A DNA stretch of 64,000 bases from Rhodospirillaceae bacterium. Lineage in GTDB: Bacteria; Pseudomonadota; Alphaproteobacteria; UBA6615. The stretch lies in assembly GCA_018667335.1 (NCBI GenBank), contig JABIVD010000052.1, positions 100,273 to 164,272 on the forward strand, read 5' to 3'. Of this stretch, positions 44,634-52,147 are shown one piece after another (the stretch's first letter is position 1; each line of letters starts with the position of its first letter). Position numbers and translations under genes: made by a program. Under the pieces are notes generated by a model, which searched no databases, was not told where the DNA came from, and saw only the letters and a list, made by a program, of their open reading frames with translations.

Positions 44634-45569
44634 ATGGGAGGATCATCGGCTTCATCCAACGCACGGTCGGCTCCGCAGTTTCGATCGGCGCTGGTCACCG
44701 GCGCAACCGGGTTCCTGGGGGCGCACCTCACCCGGCGGCTGACAGACGCAGGCGTCGCCGTCACCGCGATTGTGCGACCAACGAGCGATCAGGCGCGCGT
44801 CGCGGGACTGCGCGAATGCGCGACCGTCCATCCAACGAGCGGTGCCTACAGCGATCTCATTGCCGGTTTCGAGGCCGCCAGTCCCGATGTCGTGTTCCAT
44901 CTTGCAGCGCGGTTTGCGAGCACACACGCACCCGGGGATATCGCTGGCCTCATCGAGGACAATGTGACCTTCACGGCACATCTTTGCGAGGCTGCGGTCG
45001 CGACGGAATGCCTGGCGCTGGTGGCGGCAGGCACCGCGTGGCAGAACGCCGGGAGCCCATCCGGTGACTCAACGCCAGCACCCAATACGCTGTATGCGTC
45101 GAGCAAGCAGGCCGCCGACGACGTCATCGACTATTACAGTCGCCTGTCGGGCCTGAACGCGATCACGCTCAAAATCTATGACAGCTACGGCCCGAACGAC
45201 CCTCGCCGCAAATTCCTCACGGTCCTCCGGGATGCATCGGCGAACGACGAAACGATCGACGCGACGCCGGGGGACCAGAAACTCCACATGGTGCATGTCG
45301 ATGATCTGATCGACGGATTTGTACATGCCGGCAATCAATCGGCAACGGGCGAGCTTCGCGGGCGCGCCAGCTATACCCTGCCGTCGAATCAGGCCGTCAC
45401 CCTGCGCGAGCTCGCCGAGCTGTGGATGTCGGCGAACAACCGTCGCGTCGAGATCAACTGGGGCATCAGGCCCCATCGGGACGGCGAGGTCATGGCGCCG
45501 TGGGACGGTGAGCCCCTACCCGGCTGGTCACCGCAAGTCGACCTGAAGGCCGGCCTGAAGGACTGCTAG
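44634..45569 (+). CDS. NAD-dependent epimerase/dehydratase (extended SDR), probable CDP-4-keto-sugar reductase
   Basis: 311 residues. The start SALVTGATGFLGAHLTRRL is the cofactor loop, and the catalytic Y/K is in TLYASSKQAADDVIDYY, followed by LKIYDSYGPNDPRRKF. As the last gene in the CDP-sugar cassette it is the best candidate for the final 4-keto reduction, as RfbJ-like enzymes do for abequose and related sugars. It starts one base after the epimerase stop, and it converges with the minus-strand cassette 7 bases beyond its end. Confidence 0.85.
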   Translation: MGGSSASSNARSAPQFRSALVTGATGFLGAHLTRRLTDAGVAVTAIVRPTSDQARVAGLRECATVHPTSGAYSDLIAGFEAASPDVVFHLAARFASTHAPGDIAGLIEDNVTFTAHLCEAAVATECLALVAAGTAWQNAGSPSGDSTPAPNTLYASSKQAADDVIDYYSRLSGLNAITLKIYDSYGPNDPRRKFLTVLRDASANDETIDATPGDQKLHMVHVDDLIDGFVHAGNQSATGELRGRASYTLPSNQAVTLRELAELWMSANNRRVEINWGIRPHRDGEVMAPWDGEPLPGWSPQVDLKAGLKDC

Positions 45570-45576
45570 AACGCCG

Positions 45577-46467
45577 TTAAGCCGTAGCGTCCGAACCAAA
45601 GAGGTCTTGGCGACCTCCAGCGAGGAAGGCCCTCGGCGCATAGCCGAAATCCGCCGACGCCGAGCCATCATCAAACGCAAGATCCTGGTTCATCCGCCGC
45701 GCGACATCCGCGCTCAACTCGCTGCCGGGAATCACCGCGCCGGCGAGTGCCAGGATTTGCGGCAACCCGGGAATATTGACGAGCCGCGGCGGCCGCCCCA
45801 GAGCCGCGAAAATCAGGGCGATCATGTCCCGGTAGGAAAGTGTCTCCGCACCACCCAGAGCATAGATGCGTCCGTGGGTCTGCGGGACATCCAGCGTGGC
45901 GAGCGCGGCCGCCGCCAGGTCATCGGCATGCACGGGTTGGCGTGCCCCCAACGCATTTCCGTAAACCGGATAGAATCCGAACCGACGAATGAACCGGGCG
46001 GCAGCTGCGATGGTTTGGTCGCGGCCGGTTCCGTAGATCAACGTGGGCCGCAGGATCGTAAGTGCCATGCCCCCGGCATCGGATCGCTCTCTCAGGCTCT
46101 GCTCGGCATCATAGACGCGGTCAACGGTCGCCCTTTCGCTGGCCGTCGACGTATTTGCCTTGCCCAACACCGACGTGGTGCTGAAACAAACAAGGCGTTG
46201 CACGCCGTGATCCGCGAGCTGATCAGCAAGTGGGGCCAGATGCCAAATGGGGATTGTCGCGATCGCCTGCTGCGGCACGTCCAAACCGGCCGCAAACCCG
46301 AGATCAGCATCGAAGGTGACAGGCTGCAAATTCTCGAGGTCGGGCAGATTTTCGGGTGCGCGCGCCATCGCGATGACCGGCCGGTCGATTGTACGCGCCA
46401 GAATATAGGCGCCGATCTGGCCCGTCGCGCCGATCACCAACAGCGGGCTGGGTGCAGCTTCAGACAT
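45577..46467 (-). CDS. Atypical short-chain dehydrogenase (NAD-binding epimerase/reductase-like)
   Basis: 296 residues from the ATG at 46467, overlapping rfbA by 8 bases. LLVIGATGQIGAYILA is the cofactor loop, and ALTILRPTLIYGTGRDQ plus RQPVHADDLAAAAL are conserved in a polysaccharide-linked SDR subgroup. The expected YxxxK is not kept in the region VYDAEQSLRE, so it is atypical. It occupies the place of rmlD in the dTDP cassette and could be a 4-keto reductase or have another function. Confidence 0.8.
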   Translation of the reverse strand: MSEAAPSPLLVIGATGQIGAYILARTIDRPVIAMARAPENLPDLENLQPVTFDADLGFAAGLDVPQQAIATIPIWHLAPLADQLADHGVQRLVCFSTTSVLGKANTSTASERATVDRVYDAEQSLRERSDAGGMALTILRPTLIYGTGRDQTIAAAARFIRRFGFYPVYGNALGARQPVHADDLAAAALATLDVPQTHGRIYALGGAETLSYRDMIALIFAALGRPPRLVNIPGLPQILALAGAVIPGSELSADVARRMNQDLAFDDGSASADFGYAPRAFLAGGRQDLFGSDATA

Positions 46468-47329
46468 CACCGATTAGCCGGCGCAGGTAGCGACCATAGT
46501 CGTTGTCGCCATAGCTCGCAGCCAGCCGCTCGATCCCGGATGCGTCGACCCATCCATTGCGCAGACCAATATGCTCTGGCACGCCGATGCGCTCCCCGCG
46601 CCGCTGCTGTTCAGATGCCACAAACTGGCTGGCTTCGAGCAATCCTTCGGGCGTGCCCATATCAAGCCACGCGTCATCGTCCGAAAGCCTGACAACGGAA
46701 AGCCGCTCTCGGGCGAGATAGGCATTGTTGAGGTCCGTGATTTCCAGCTCCCCGCGGGCCGACGGCTTGAGTCCACGCGCCATCGAAACGGCGTCGCCGT
46801 CATATATGTAAAGACCCGTGACAGCATAATCGGACGGTGGATTCTCGGGTTTCTCGACGATCCGACGCGGCCTCTCGTCAGCCGCAAACTCCACAACGCC
46901 GTACCGACCCGGCTCTTCGACCCGCTTCAGGAATATCGTCGCGCCCGTTGATGTCGTGGCCGCTGTCGCGAGCCTGGCATCAAAATCGCCGCCGCAGAAA
47001 ATATTGTCACCAAGGGCGAGCGCGAATTGGGCGTCACCGAGAAAATCAGCGCCGATCAAGGGTGCCTCGGCGATGCCGTTGGGGTTCGGCTGGATGGCAT
47101 AGGAAATATCCATGCCCCATTGGGACCCGTCGGAGAGAAGGCTTCGGAACCTGTCCTCTTCCGTCGGGCGAACAATAATCAAAACCTCCCGCGCACCCGC
47201 CTGCATCAGCGCACAAAGGGGATAGAAGATCATCGGTTTGTCATATACGGGAAGCAATTGCTTGCTTGTCGCGCGCGTGATGGGAAACAAGCGTTCGCCG
47301 AGGCCGCCTGCCAACAATATGCCCTTCAT
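46460..47329 (-). CDS. rfbA: Glucose-1-phosphate thymidylyltransferase
   Basis: 289 residues. MKGILLAGGLGERLFPITRA is the nucleotide-binding start, followed by SKQLLPVYDKPMIFYPL, ALGDNIFCGGDF and EKPENPPSDYAVTGLYIYD. It condenses dTTP and glucose-1-phosphate to dTDP-glucose. The usual Gly-x-Gly-Thr-Arg-Leu loop reads GGLGERLFPIT, a tolerated variant. It overlaps rfbB by four bases. Confidence 0.95.
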   Translation of the reverse strand: MKGILLAGGLGERLFPITRATSKQLLPVYDKPMIFYPLCALMQAGAREVLIIVRPTEEDRFRSLLSDGSQWGMDISYAIQPNPNGIAEAPLIGADFLGDAQFALALGDNIFCGGDFDARLATAATTSTGATIFLKRVEEPGRYGVVEFAADERPRRIVEKPENPPSDYAVTGLYIYDGDAVSMARGLKPSARGELEITDLNNAYLARERLSVVRLSDDDAWLDMGTPEGLLEASQFVASEQQRRGERIGVPEHIGLRNGWVDASGIERLAASYGDNDYGRYLRRLIGDV

Positions 47330-48378
47330 TGCGCCGCCCGCGCCAAACCCAGGCGCTCACGTTGATATCGTTCCTGCACCTGGGCGCACCAATCGCCATT
47401 GGCCAAATACCAACGCACGGTGTCCGCCAGGCCCTCTTCGAAGTCTACTTCAGCCCGCCAGCCGAGATCATGCTCCGCTTTGGAGGGATCGGCAGCATAA
47501 CGGGCGTCATGTCCCGGTCTGTCATCCACATGCGAGATCAACGCTGCATGTGGTGCTCCATCAGGTCGCGCGCCGTCGAGCGTGGCGCAGAGACGGTCGA
47601 CAAGTTCTATATTCATCAATGGGTTACATGCGCTCAGCAGATAACTCTCACCAAGCGCGCCCCGAGATGCCACCGCGCGCAACCCGCGCACATGATCATC
47701 GACATGCATCCAGTCCCGCACCTGCGTGCCCGACCCATAAATCGGCAGATGATTCCCCTCGGTCCCGTTCAATATCATCAAGGGCACGAGCTTCTCGGGG
47801 AACTGGCGCGGTCCGTATGTGTTGCACCCATGGGCGACGAGAACCGGCAATCCGAATGTCATTGACCAGGTTCGGACCAGATAGTCCGCCGACGCCTTGC
47901 TCGCAGCATAAGGTGAGTTTGGATTGTAGCGGCTCGTCTCGCGGAACAACAAACCATCCGCTGCGGACCCGAACACTTCATCGCTCGACACCTGCACAAA
48001 ACGGAACGCCGCACGCGCTGCGTCTTCGAGGCCAGACCAATAGCTGGTCGCGGCTGCCAGCATTGCGTATGTGCCCTCGATATTCGTCTCAAGGGCTTGT
48101 CGCGGCGCGTCGATGGACCGGTCGACATGGGTTTCCGCAGCGAGATGAAAGACCACATTCGGTTTGTGGGTCTCGAGCAGAGTCTCTACCGCCTGCTGAT
48201 CCCGGACATCCGTCTCGGCAAATATGTGGTGCGCAGAACCCATCGCGCCCGCAAGATTCGAGATCGAGCCGGCATATGTCAGCGCATCCACCGTGGCGGT
48301 CGGAACCCCATCCGCCACCAGAGAGTCGACCAGGGCAGAACCGATAAAACCCGCCCCTCCGGTCACCATCGCGCGCAT
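47326..48378 (-). CDS. rfbB: dTDP-glucose 4,6-dehydratase
   Basis: 350 residues from the ATG at 48378 (MRAMVTGGAGFIGSALVDSL) with GGGATGG five bases upstream; an ATG at 48387 is also possible. Motifs are HLAAETHVDRSIDAPRQALE, VQVSSDEVFGSAADG, the catalytic YAASKASADYL and NTYGPRQFPEKLVPLMI. It forms dTDP-4-keto-6-deoxyglucose. The gene is packed between rfbC (one base away) and rfbA (four-base overlap). Confidence 0.95.
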   Translation of the reverse strand: MRAMVTGGAGFIGSALVDSLVADGVPTATVDALTYAGSISNLAGAMGSAHHIFAETDVRDQQAVETLLETHKPNVVFHLAAETHVDRSIDAPRQALETNIEGTYAMLAAATSYWSGLEDAARAAFRFVQVSSDEVFGSAADGLLFRETSRYNPNSPYAASKASADYLVRTWSMTFGLPVLVAHGCNTYGPRQFPEKLVPLMILNGTEGNHLPIYGSGTQVRDWMHVDDHVRGLRAVASRGALGESYLLSACNPLMNIELVDRLCATLDGARPDGAPHAALISHVDDRPGHDARYAADPSKAEHDLGWRAEVDFEEGLADTVRWYLANGDWCAQVQERYQRERLGLARAAQ

Positions 48379-48379
48379 A

Positions 48380-48943
48380 TCAGCCATCCCAGCGGAACGG
48401 AGATTCAAGGTCAGCCAGGGTCGGCCAGGATTCGTCGCGCGTATTCACGATCGCATCACCCGCTGCTACCGGCCACGCAATCTCCAGCGCCGGATCGCGC
48501 CACAACAGACCACTCATTGAATCAGCGTCATACGGTGCCGTCAGTTTGTAGAGAACACGCGTGTCCGGCGTCATGCTGCAATAACCATGCGCAAAGCCCG
48601 GCGGAATCCAGAGTTGCTGGCTATCGCTTGCCCGAAGCGTCGCGCCGACATGGTGACCAAAAGTGGGTGAGCCAATGCGCAAATCCACCGCCACGTCATA
48701 GATTGTACCCGTCAGGCAGGTGATCAACTTGCCTTGCACAAATGGCGGCGCCTGGAAATGCAGCGCCCGCACCACGCCGGTATCTGCGCTGTAGGTCAGA
48801 TTGTCCTGCTCAAACGCCAGTGGCAGGCCGGCCTGTTCCAGCACAGCCGGATTCCAGAGCTCGCTGAGCCAGCCGCGTTCATCGACATGGCGGCCCGGAT
48901 CGACAATCTTGACGCCCGGTATATCGGTGTCGGTAATCTGCAT
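48380..48943 (-). CDS. rfbC: dTDP-4-dehydrorhamnose 3,5-epimerase
   Basis: 187 residues from the ATG at 48943. MQITDTDIPGVKIVDPGRHV leads to DERGWLSELWNP, the catalytic histidine in VVRALHFQAPPFVQGKL, and WIPPGFAHGYCSM. It inverts C3 and C5 of dTDP-4-keto-6-deoxyglucose to the L-lyxo intermediate of the rhamnose pathway. It is the first gene of the minus-strand dTDP cassette, so the promoter should lie just beyond 48943. Confidence 0.92.
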   Translation of the reverse strand: MQITDTDIPGVKIVDPGRHVDERGWLSELWNPAVLEQAGLPLAFEQDNLTYSADTGVVRALHFQAPPFVQGKLITCLTGTIYDVAVDLRIGSPTFGHHVGATLRASDSQQLWIPPGFAHGYCSMTPDTRVLYKLTAPYDADSMSGLLWRDPALEIAWPVAAGDAIVNTRDESWPTLADLESPFRWDG

Positions 48944-49440
48944 AGGAACGGAGTATCCGGGCGGTCCCGGCGCGTCAAGGAAAGCGCCCGGCAATTTGCA
49001 TCCATTTCCCTGTTAAGCAGGGAGAGAACAGGGAATTTCGTGAAATTGTGTATTCGGCGGCGCAAAAGCTGAATATTTGGGCTGGAAACCCGCGAACTAT
49101 GCGCAATATTCCCTAGATTATGGAACAGGGAAAACCGCGGGCACAAACAGGCTCTAGATCAAGGCTATCAGGGGCAACTTCCCGCCCGATCAACCCATTC
49201 ACATGTTGTCCTGATACAGCGCGCTGCCGCGAACGGATGAATCTCGCCGTAGCGTCATAGCGTTGTGGCGTTTGTCCACGACATTCATGCGCCCTACTAC
49301 AACTACAACCTAACCAACCATCTTCTTATTGGAGTTGATGTAGTCGCCTATGCGCAATCACTGGGCACACCGATACACCCTGCTTTGGAGGTCTTGAGGG
49401 CACCCGTGTTGATCCCAACCATTTTGGGCAAAGAGCGAAT
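48944..49440. other. Gene-free interval carrying the rfbC promoter side and the left flank of the low-GC insert
   Basis: About 500 bases with no supportable gene. The first part is next to rfbC and should carry its promoter. It then holds three TTCCCTGTT/AACAGGGAA motifs, after which base composition falls and short runs of degenerate sequence appear. No integrase, tRNA or direct terminal repeat was found. Confidence 0.5.
49006..49132. repeat. Three copies of a TTCCCTGTT/AACAGGGAA motif
   Basis: TTCCCTGTT at 49006–49014, and its reverse complement AACAGGGAA at 49027–49035 and 49124–49132. The first two form a 9-bp inverted repeat with a 12-base loop. I recall similar motif clusters beside mobile regions in other alphaproteobacteria. 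Here they mark the left edge of the lower-GC segment. Confidence 0.55.
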
Positions 49441-49683
49441 TTAATTTTCGATAGCTATCAACACGTCAAGGATGGCATGCGCATCAACGTTCAATACACG
49501 CGCGATCCTGAGCAGTTCTATGAGATCCAAACGGCGCTCGGATCTCTCGTATTTCGCTACAAAAGATTGCGGCCGGTCGAGTTCCATCGCCAGCGCTTCC
49601 TGGGTCAGGCCGGCTTGTTTGCGCGCAGCTACAAGCGCTTCAACCAAAGCATTGTGCGCTTGTGAGTGAATGGTTTTCTGCAC
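49441..49683 (-). CDS. XRE-family helix-turn-helix regulator
   Basis: 80 residues from a GTG at 49683 within AAGGGCGTGAAGTG; a TTG at 49746 would extend it into the operator. The HTH is RKQAGLTQEALAMELDRPQS followed by FVAKYERSERRLDLIELLRI. A single-domain repressor is likely. It is divergent from a zinc-ribbon gene, and AATCCCA-type repeats lie between them. It is AT-richer than the flanking rfb and envelope genes, in keeping with horizontal origin. Confidence 0.88.
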   Translation of the reverse strand: MQKTIHSQAHNALVEALVAARKQAGLTQEALAMELDRPQSFVAKYERSERRLDLIELLRIARVLNVDAHAILDVLIAIEN

Positions 49684-49722
49684 TTCACGCCCTTTGACTT
49701 GATTTCGAGCGCCACCAGAGCT

Positions 49723-49755
49723 AATCCCAATATCGAATAATCCCAAAATGGGATT
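49723..49755. promoter_or_regulatory. Operator-like repeats between divergent XRE and zinc-ribbon genes
   Basis: AATCCCA-AAA-TGGGATT at 49739–49755 is a perfect 7-bp inverted repeat. A further half-site AATCCCAA begins at 49723, exactly 16 bases before the next. This resembles sites of XRE repressors such as HipB (TATCC-N8-GGATA) and probably serves autoregulation by the adjacent XRE protein. Confidence 0.65.
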
Positions 49756-49783
49756 GAACGGCTATCGGTCGAAGGGAATTAGG

Positions 49784-50236
49784 ATGAAGCTAGAATCATG
49801 CCCCGCGTGTAGAAGCAAAATATCTAGAGAAGCTGAAGCATGCCCCAAATGCGCCAAACCGCTCGCAGCCGATTGGCACGAATTCGCCCGCAGAAAGCGC
49901 ATCCGAATGGATGTGTTCAAGGGTTTACTAGTAGGCATCCCAGTTTCTCTTTTCATCTGGACAGTACGCCACAGCGAACCCGATCCATGCGGAACCAATA
50001 TCAACGCGTTCTCGCACGCTGAATCGTTTGTCGGGCAACGGTTGCGTAACTCTGCGAGTGCTGAATTTCATTTCAGCAGAGCACAGATTTCCGAGCTTGA
50101 ATGTGGAATATGGTCGGTGACGAGTTACGTCGATGCCCAAAATGGCTTTGGAGCCACTGTTCGAACACCGTTCCATGTGGTGGTCGAGCGCCAATCCGAT
50201 AACCGTTGGACCTTAATCTCAATTCAGCTGAATTAG
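49784..50236 (+). CDS. Zinc-ribbon, single-pass membrane protein of unknown function
   Basis: 150 residues from the ATG at 49784, with AAGGGAATTAGG upstream. Two CxxC knuckles (CPACRSKISREAEACPKCAK) form a zinc ribbon at residues 6–24. A hydrophobic segment (GLLVGIPVSLFIWTV) follows at about 44–60. The remaining 90 residues resemble a small extracytoplasmic domain with two cysteines. This layout recurs in hypothetical proteins of mobile regions. The gene is low in GC and divergent from the XRE gene. No function is known. Confidence 0.8.
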   Translation: MKLESCPACRSKISREAEACPKCAKPLAADWHEFARRKRIRMDVFKGLLVGIPVSLFIWTVRHSEPDPCGTNINAFSHAESFVGQRLRNSASAEFHFSRAQISELECGIWSVTSYVDAQNGFGATVRTPFHVVVERQSDNRWTLISIQLN

Positions 50237-50336
50237 GATTGCCCCACAACTGGTTGAGTGCTAGACTCTAATTTGCATCTAAATGTGGTGCAATCTCATC
50301 TAGCAGCACAGTTTTGGCCTAGCGGTCGAAATTCAT

Positions 50337-50384
50337 GAGCAGCTTCAATCATCTCGAACGAGAGATGACGGCTGCTCTTTTTTT
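50337..50384 (+). terminator. Rho-independent terminator-like structure upstream of the methyltransferase gene
   Basis: Outer arms GAGCAGC (50337–50343) and GCTGCTC (50371–50377) enclose an inner hairpin, CATCTC (50350–50355) and GAGATG (50362–50367). Seven Ts follow at 50378–50384. It could end transcription of the zinc-ribbon gene or act as an attenuator 41 bases before the methyltransferase start. Confidence 0.75.
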
Positions 50385-50424
50385 CTGTGTGGTGGCCGTT
50401 CTCTCTAAAACAGGAGAGGGCACC

Positions 50425-51801
50425 ATGACTGCCAAAACAAGACGCCATCGGACGCGACCCGTTAAAGCGCCGTTCGGTGTGACTGGATGCAAGATCGCCT
50501 TGCTCCCGATCAAAAAACTCAAACTGAACCCAAAAAATGCGCGGCGCCACTCTGATGGGCAGGTGGCGCTCATTGCCGCAAATATCGACAAACTCGGATT
50601 CAATGTTCCGATCATAGTCGATGAAACTGACACCATTTTGTCAGGGCATGGGCGCCTCGCGGCAGCGCGCCATCTCCGCTTAAAGGTCGTACCGACAATC
50701 AAACTTGAGCACTTAGACGAGCACCAAAAACGAGCCTTTGTTATTGCCGAGAACCGACTGCCGCAACTTGCAGAATGGGATGAGGAGGTTCTTTCCCGTG
50801 AATTAGACGATCTCCTCAAAATTGAGGACACGCTCAGCTTCGATGTCGAGGTTATCGGATTCGATACTGCGGATATCGATCAACTTCTCCAAGCGGATGG
50901 GAATGACACGCGAGCCCCTGAACCCGCCCCACCAGAACCAGGCCTGGACGCCGTTACGCAATCTGGGGACATGTGGTTGCTGGGTGAGCACCGTCTGCTA
51001 TGCGGCGATGCATGCGATCAAAGCGCGCATGCGAGGCTTTTCGACGGTGCAACCGCGCAACTGGTTTTTACCGACCCTCCCTATAACGTTCAGATAGATC
51101 AGAACGTCTCGGGTGGCGGTCGTGTGCGCCACCGGGAATTTGCGATGGCCTCGGGTGAATTGTCCTCAGAGGAATTCAGCACTTTCCTGACCAAATTCTT
51201 GCGTTCGACAGCACGTCACTCCACCGATGGTGCCATCCTGTTTGTTTGTATGGATTGGCGACATGCCGACGTGCTTTCCCTGGCCGGGGAGAACGCAGGA
51301 CTTGAACTCAAAAACATTTGTGTCTGGGTCAAGCCAAACGCGGGCATGGGATCATTTTATCGCTCCCAACATGAATTTGTCCTCGTGTTCAAAAACGGAA
51401 CCGCAAAGCACATAAACAATTTCGGTCTCGGTGGACGGGGCCGCCATCGCACAAATGTTTGGCGTTATGCCGGCGTGAACTCATGGGGTGCCGATCGCAT
51501 GCAACAACTTGCCATGCACCCTACGGTGAAACCTGTGGCGATGATCGCGGACGCAATACGCGATTGTTCGCGACGCAACGGGATCATTTTTGATCCCTTT
51601 ACAGGCAGCGGGTCCACAATTATCGCCGCCGAGCGCACAGGTCGGCTCGCATACGCTCTGGAGATCGACCCGATTTATGTCGATGTCGCTGTTCGGCGTT
51701 GGGAGCTCGAAACAGGCAAGCACGCGTACCTAGCAGAAGGCGGCCGTACTTTCGCTGACATCCAGAATGAGCGTATCGGTGACGGAGGTGATCATGCCTA
51801 A
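50425..51801 (+). CDS. ParB-domain DNA methyltransferase (N6-adenine/N4-cytosine, beta-class order)
   Basis: 458 residues from the ATG at 50425 with GGAGAGGG upstream. Residues about 22–110 are a ParB/Srx-like domain (IKKLKLNPKNARRH, LSGHGRLAAARHL). The methyltransferase has motif IV DPPY at 217–220 and motif I DPFTGSGST at 389–397, so IV precedes I, the beta-class order. The protein probably methylates adenine. Fusions like this are found in prophages and integrated elements without a partner endonuclease, and none is seen here. It ends inside a convergent host gene. Confidence 0.92.
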   Translation: MTAKTRRHRTRPVKAPFGVTGCKIALLPIKKLKLNPKNARRHSDGQVALIAANIDKLGFNVPIIVDETDTILSGHGRLAAARHLRLKVVPTIKLEHLDEHQKRAFVIAENRLPQLAEWDEEVLSRELDDLLKIEDTLSFDVEVIGFDTADIDQLLQADGNDTRAPEPAPPEPGLDAVTQSGDMWLLGEHRLLCGDACDQSAHARLFDGATAQLVFTDPPYNVQIDQNVSGGGRVRHREFAMASGELSSEEFSTFLTKFLRSTARHSTDGAILFVCMDWRHADVLSLAGENAGLELKNICVWVKPNAGMGSFYRSQHEFVLVFKNGTAKHINNFGLGGRGRHRTNVWRYAGVNSWGADRMQQLAMHPTVKPVAMIADAIRDCSRRNGIIFDPFTGSGSTIIAAERTGRLAYALEIDPIYVDVAVRRWELETGKHAYLAEGGRTFADIQNERIGDGGDHA

Positions 51802-51975
51802 ACCACGTCGACGTTCGCGAAAACGACCCATCCCGCCGGCCTCGAACCGGGGCCAGACACCGATGTTCGCCGGGACGAGCGCGGCGAAGACCGTCAGGGC
51901 GCCCAGCGCGGCGCCGAACAGAAGCAGCCAACCGCCGAGGGTCCCGAGCCGGGTTCGCCTGGGCTTGTCACTCAT
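51730..51975 (-). CDS. Small membrane protein, C-terminus replaced by insert sequence
   Basis: 81 residues from the ATG at 51975, overlapping the previous stop in ATGA. One membrane segment is GGWLLLFGAALGALTVFAA. The last roughly 25 codons lie antisense to the methyltransferase end, with a shift in composition after GMGRFRERR. So the native C-terminus was probably lost when the low-GC segment arrived. It is the last gene of the VanZ/phosphotransferase-like operon; function is unknown. Confidence 0.6.
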   Translation of the reverse strand: MSDKPRRTRLGTLGGWLLLFGAALGALTVFAALVPANIGVWPRFEAGGMGRFRERRRGLGMITSVTDTLILDVSESTAAFC

Positions 51976-52147
51976 GGTCCCCATCTTCGACCCTCGTATA
52001 TCCCGTGCCGCTCATAGTGAACCCAGGCACCGAAGATGCCTTGCGCCCCGCCTTCGCCGAAGAATGCGTCCGCGCGCACATCCGGGTTGCGTTCCCAATA
52101 GGCGCTCGCCCGAACTTCGGCGGGCCAAAGGTCGTAGTGCTGCCTGA
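51794..52147 (+). pseudogene. Truncated gene start following the methyltransferase
   Basis: An ATG at 51794 has a near-perfect ribosome site GGAGGTGAT and overlaps the methyltransferase end by 8 bases. It opens MPKPRRRSRKRP, but beyond about codon 12 the frame merely runs antisense through the small membrane-protein genes on the other strand. The likely reading is that a phage-type downstream gene lost all but its first codons at the insert junction near 51.82 kb. Confidence 0.5.

Noticed and set aside
47238..48347. 369-codon plus-strand frame over rfbB
   Set aside because: Antisense to rfbB, whose dehydratase motifs are complete.
49140..49440. Remnant transposase or integrase gene at the left of the insert
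   Set aside because: Short frames were read on both strands, but none exceeds a few dozen codons or shows a recognisable motif.
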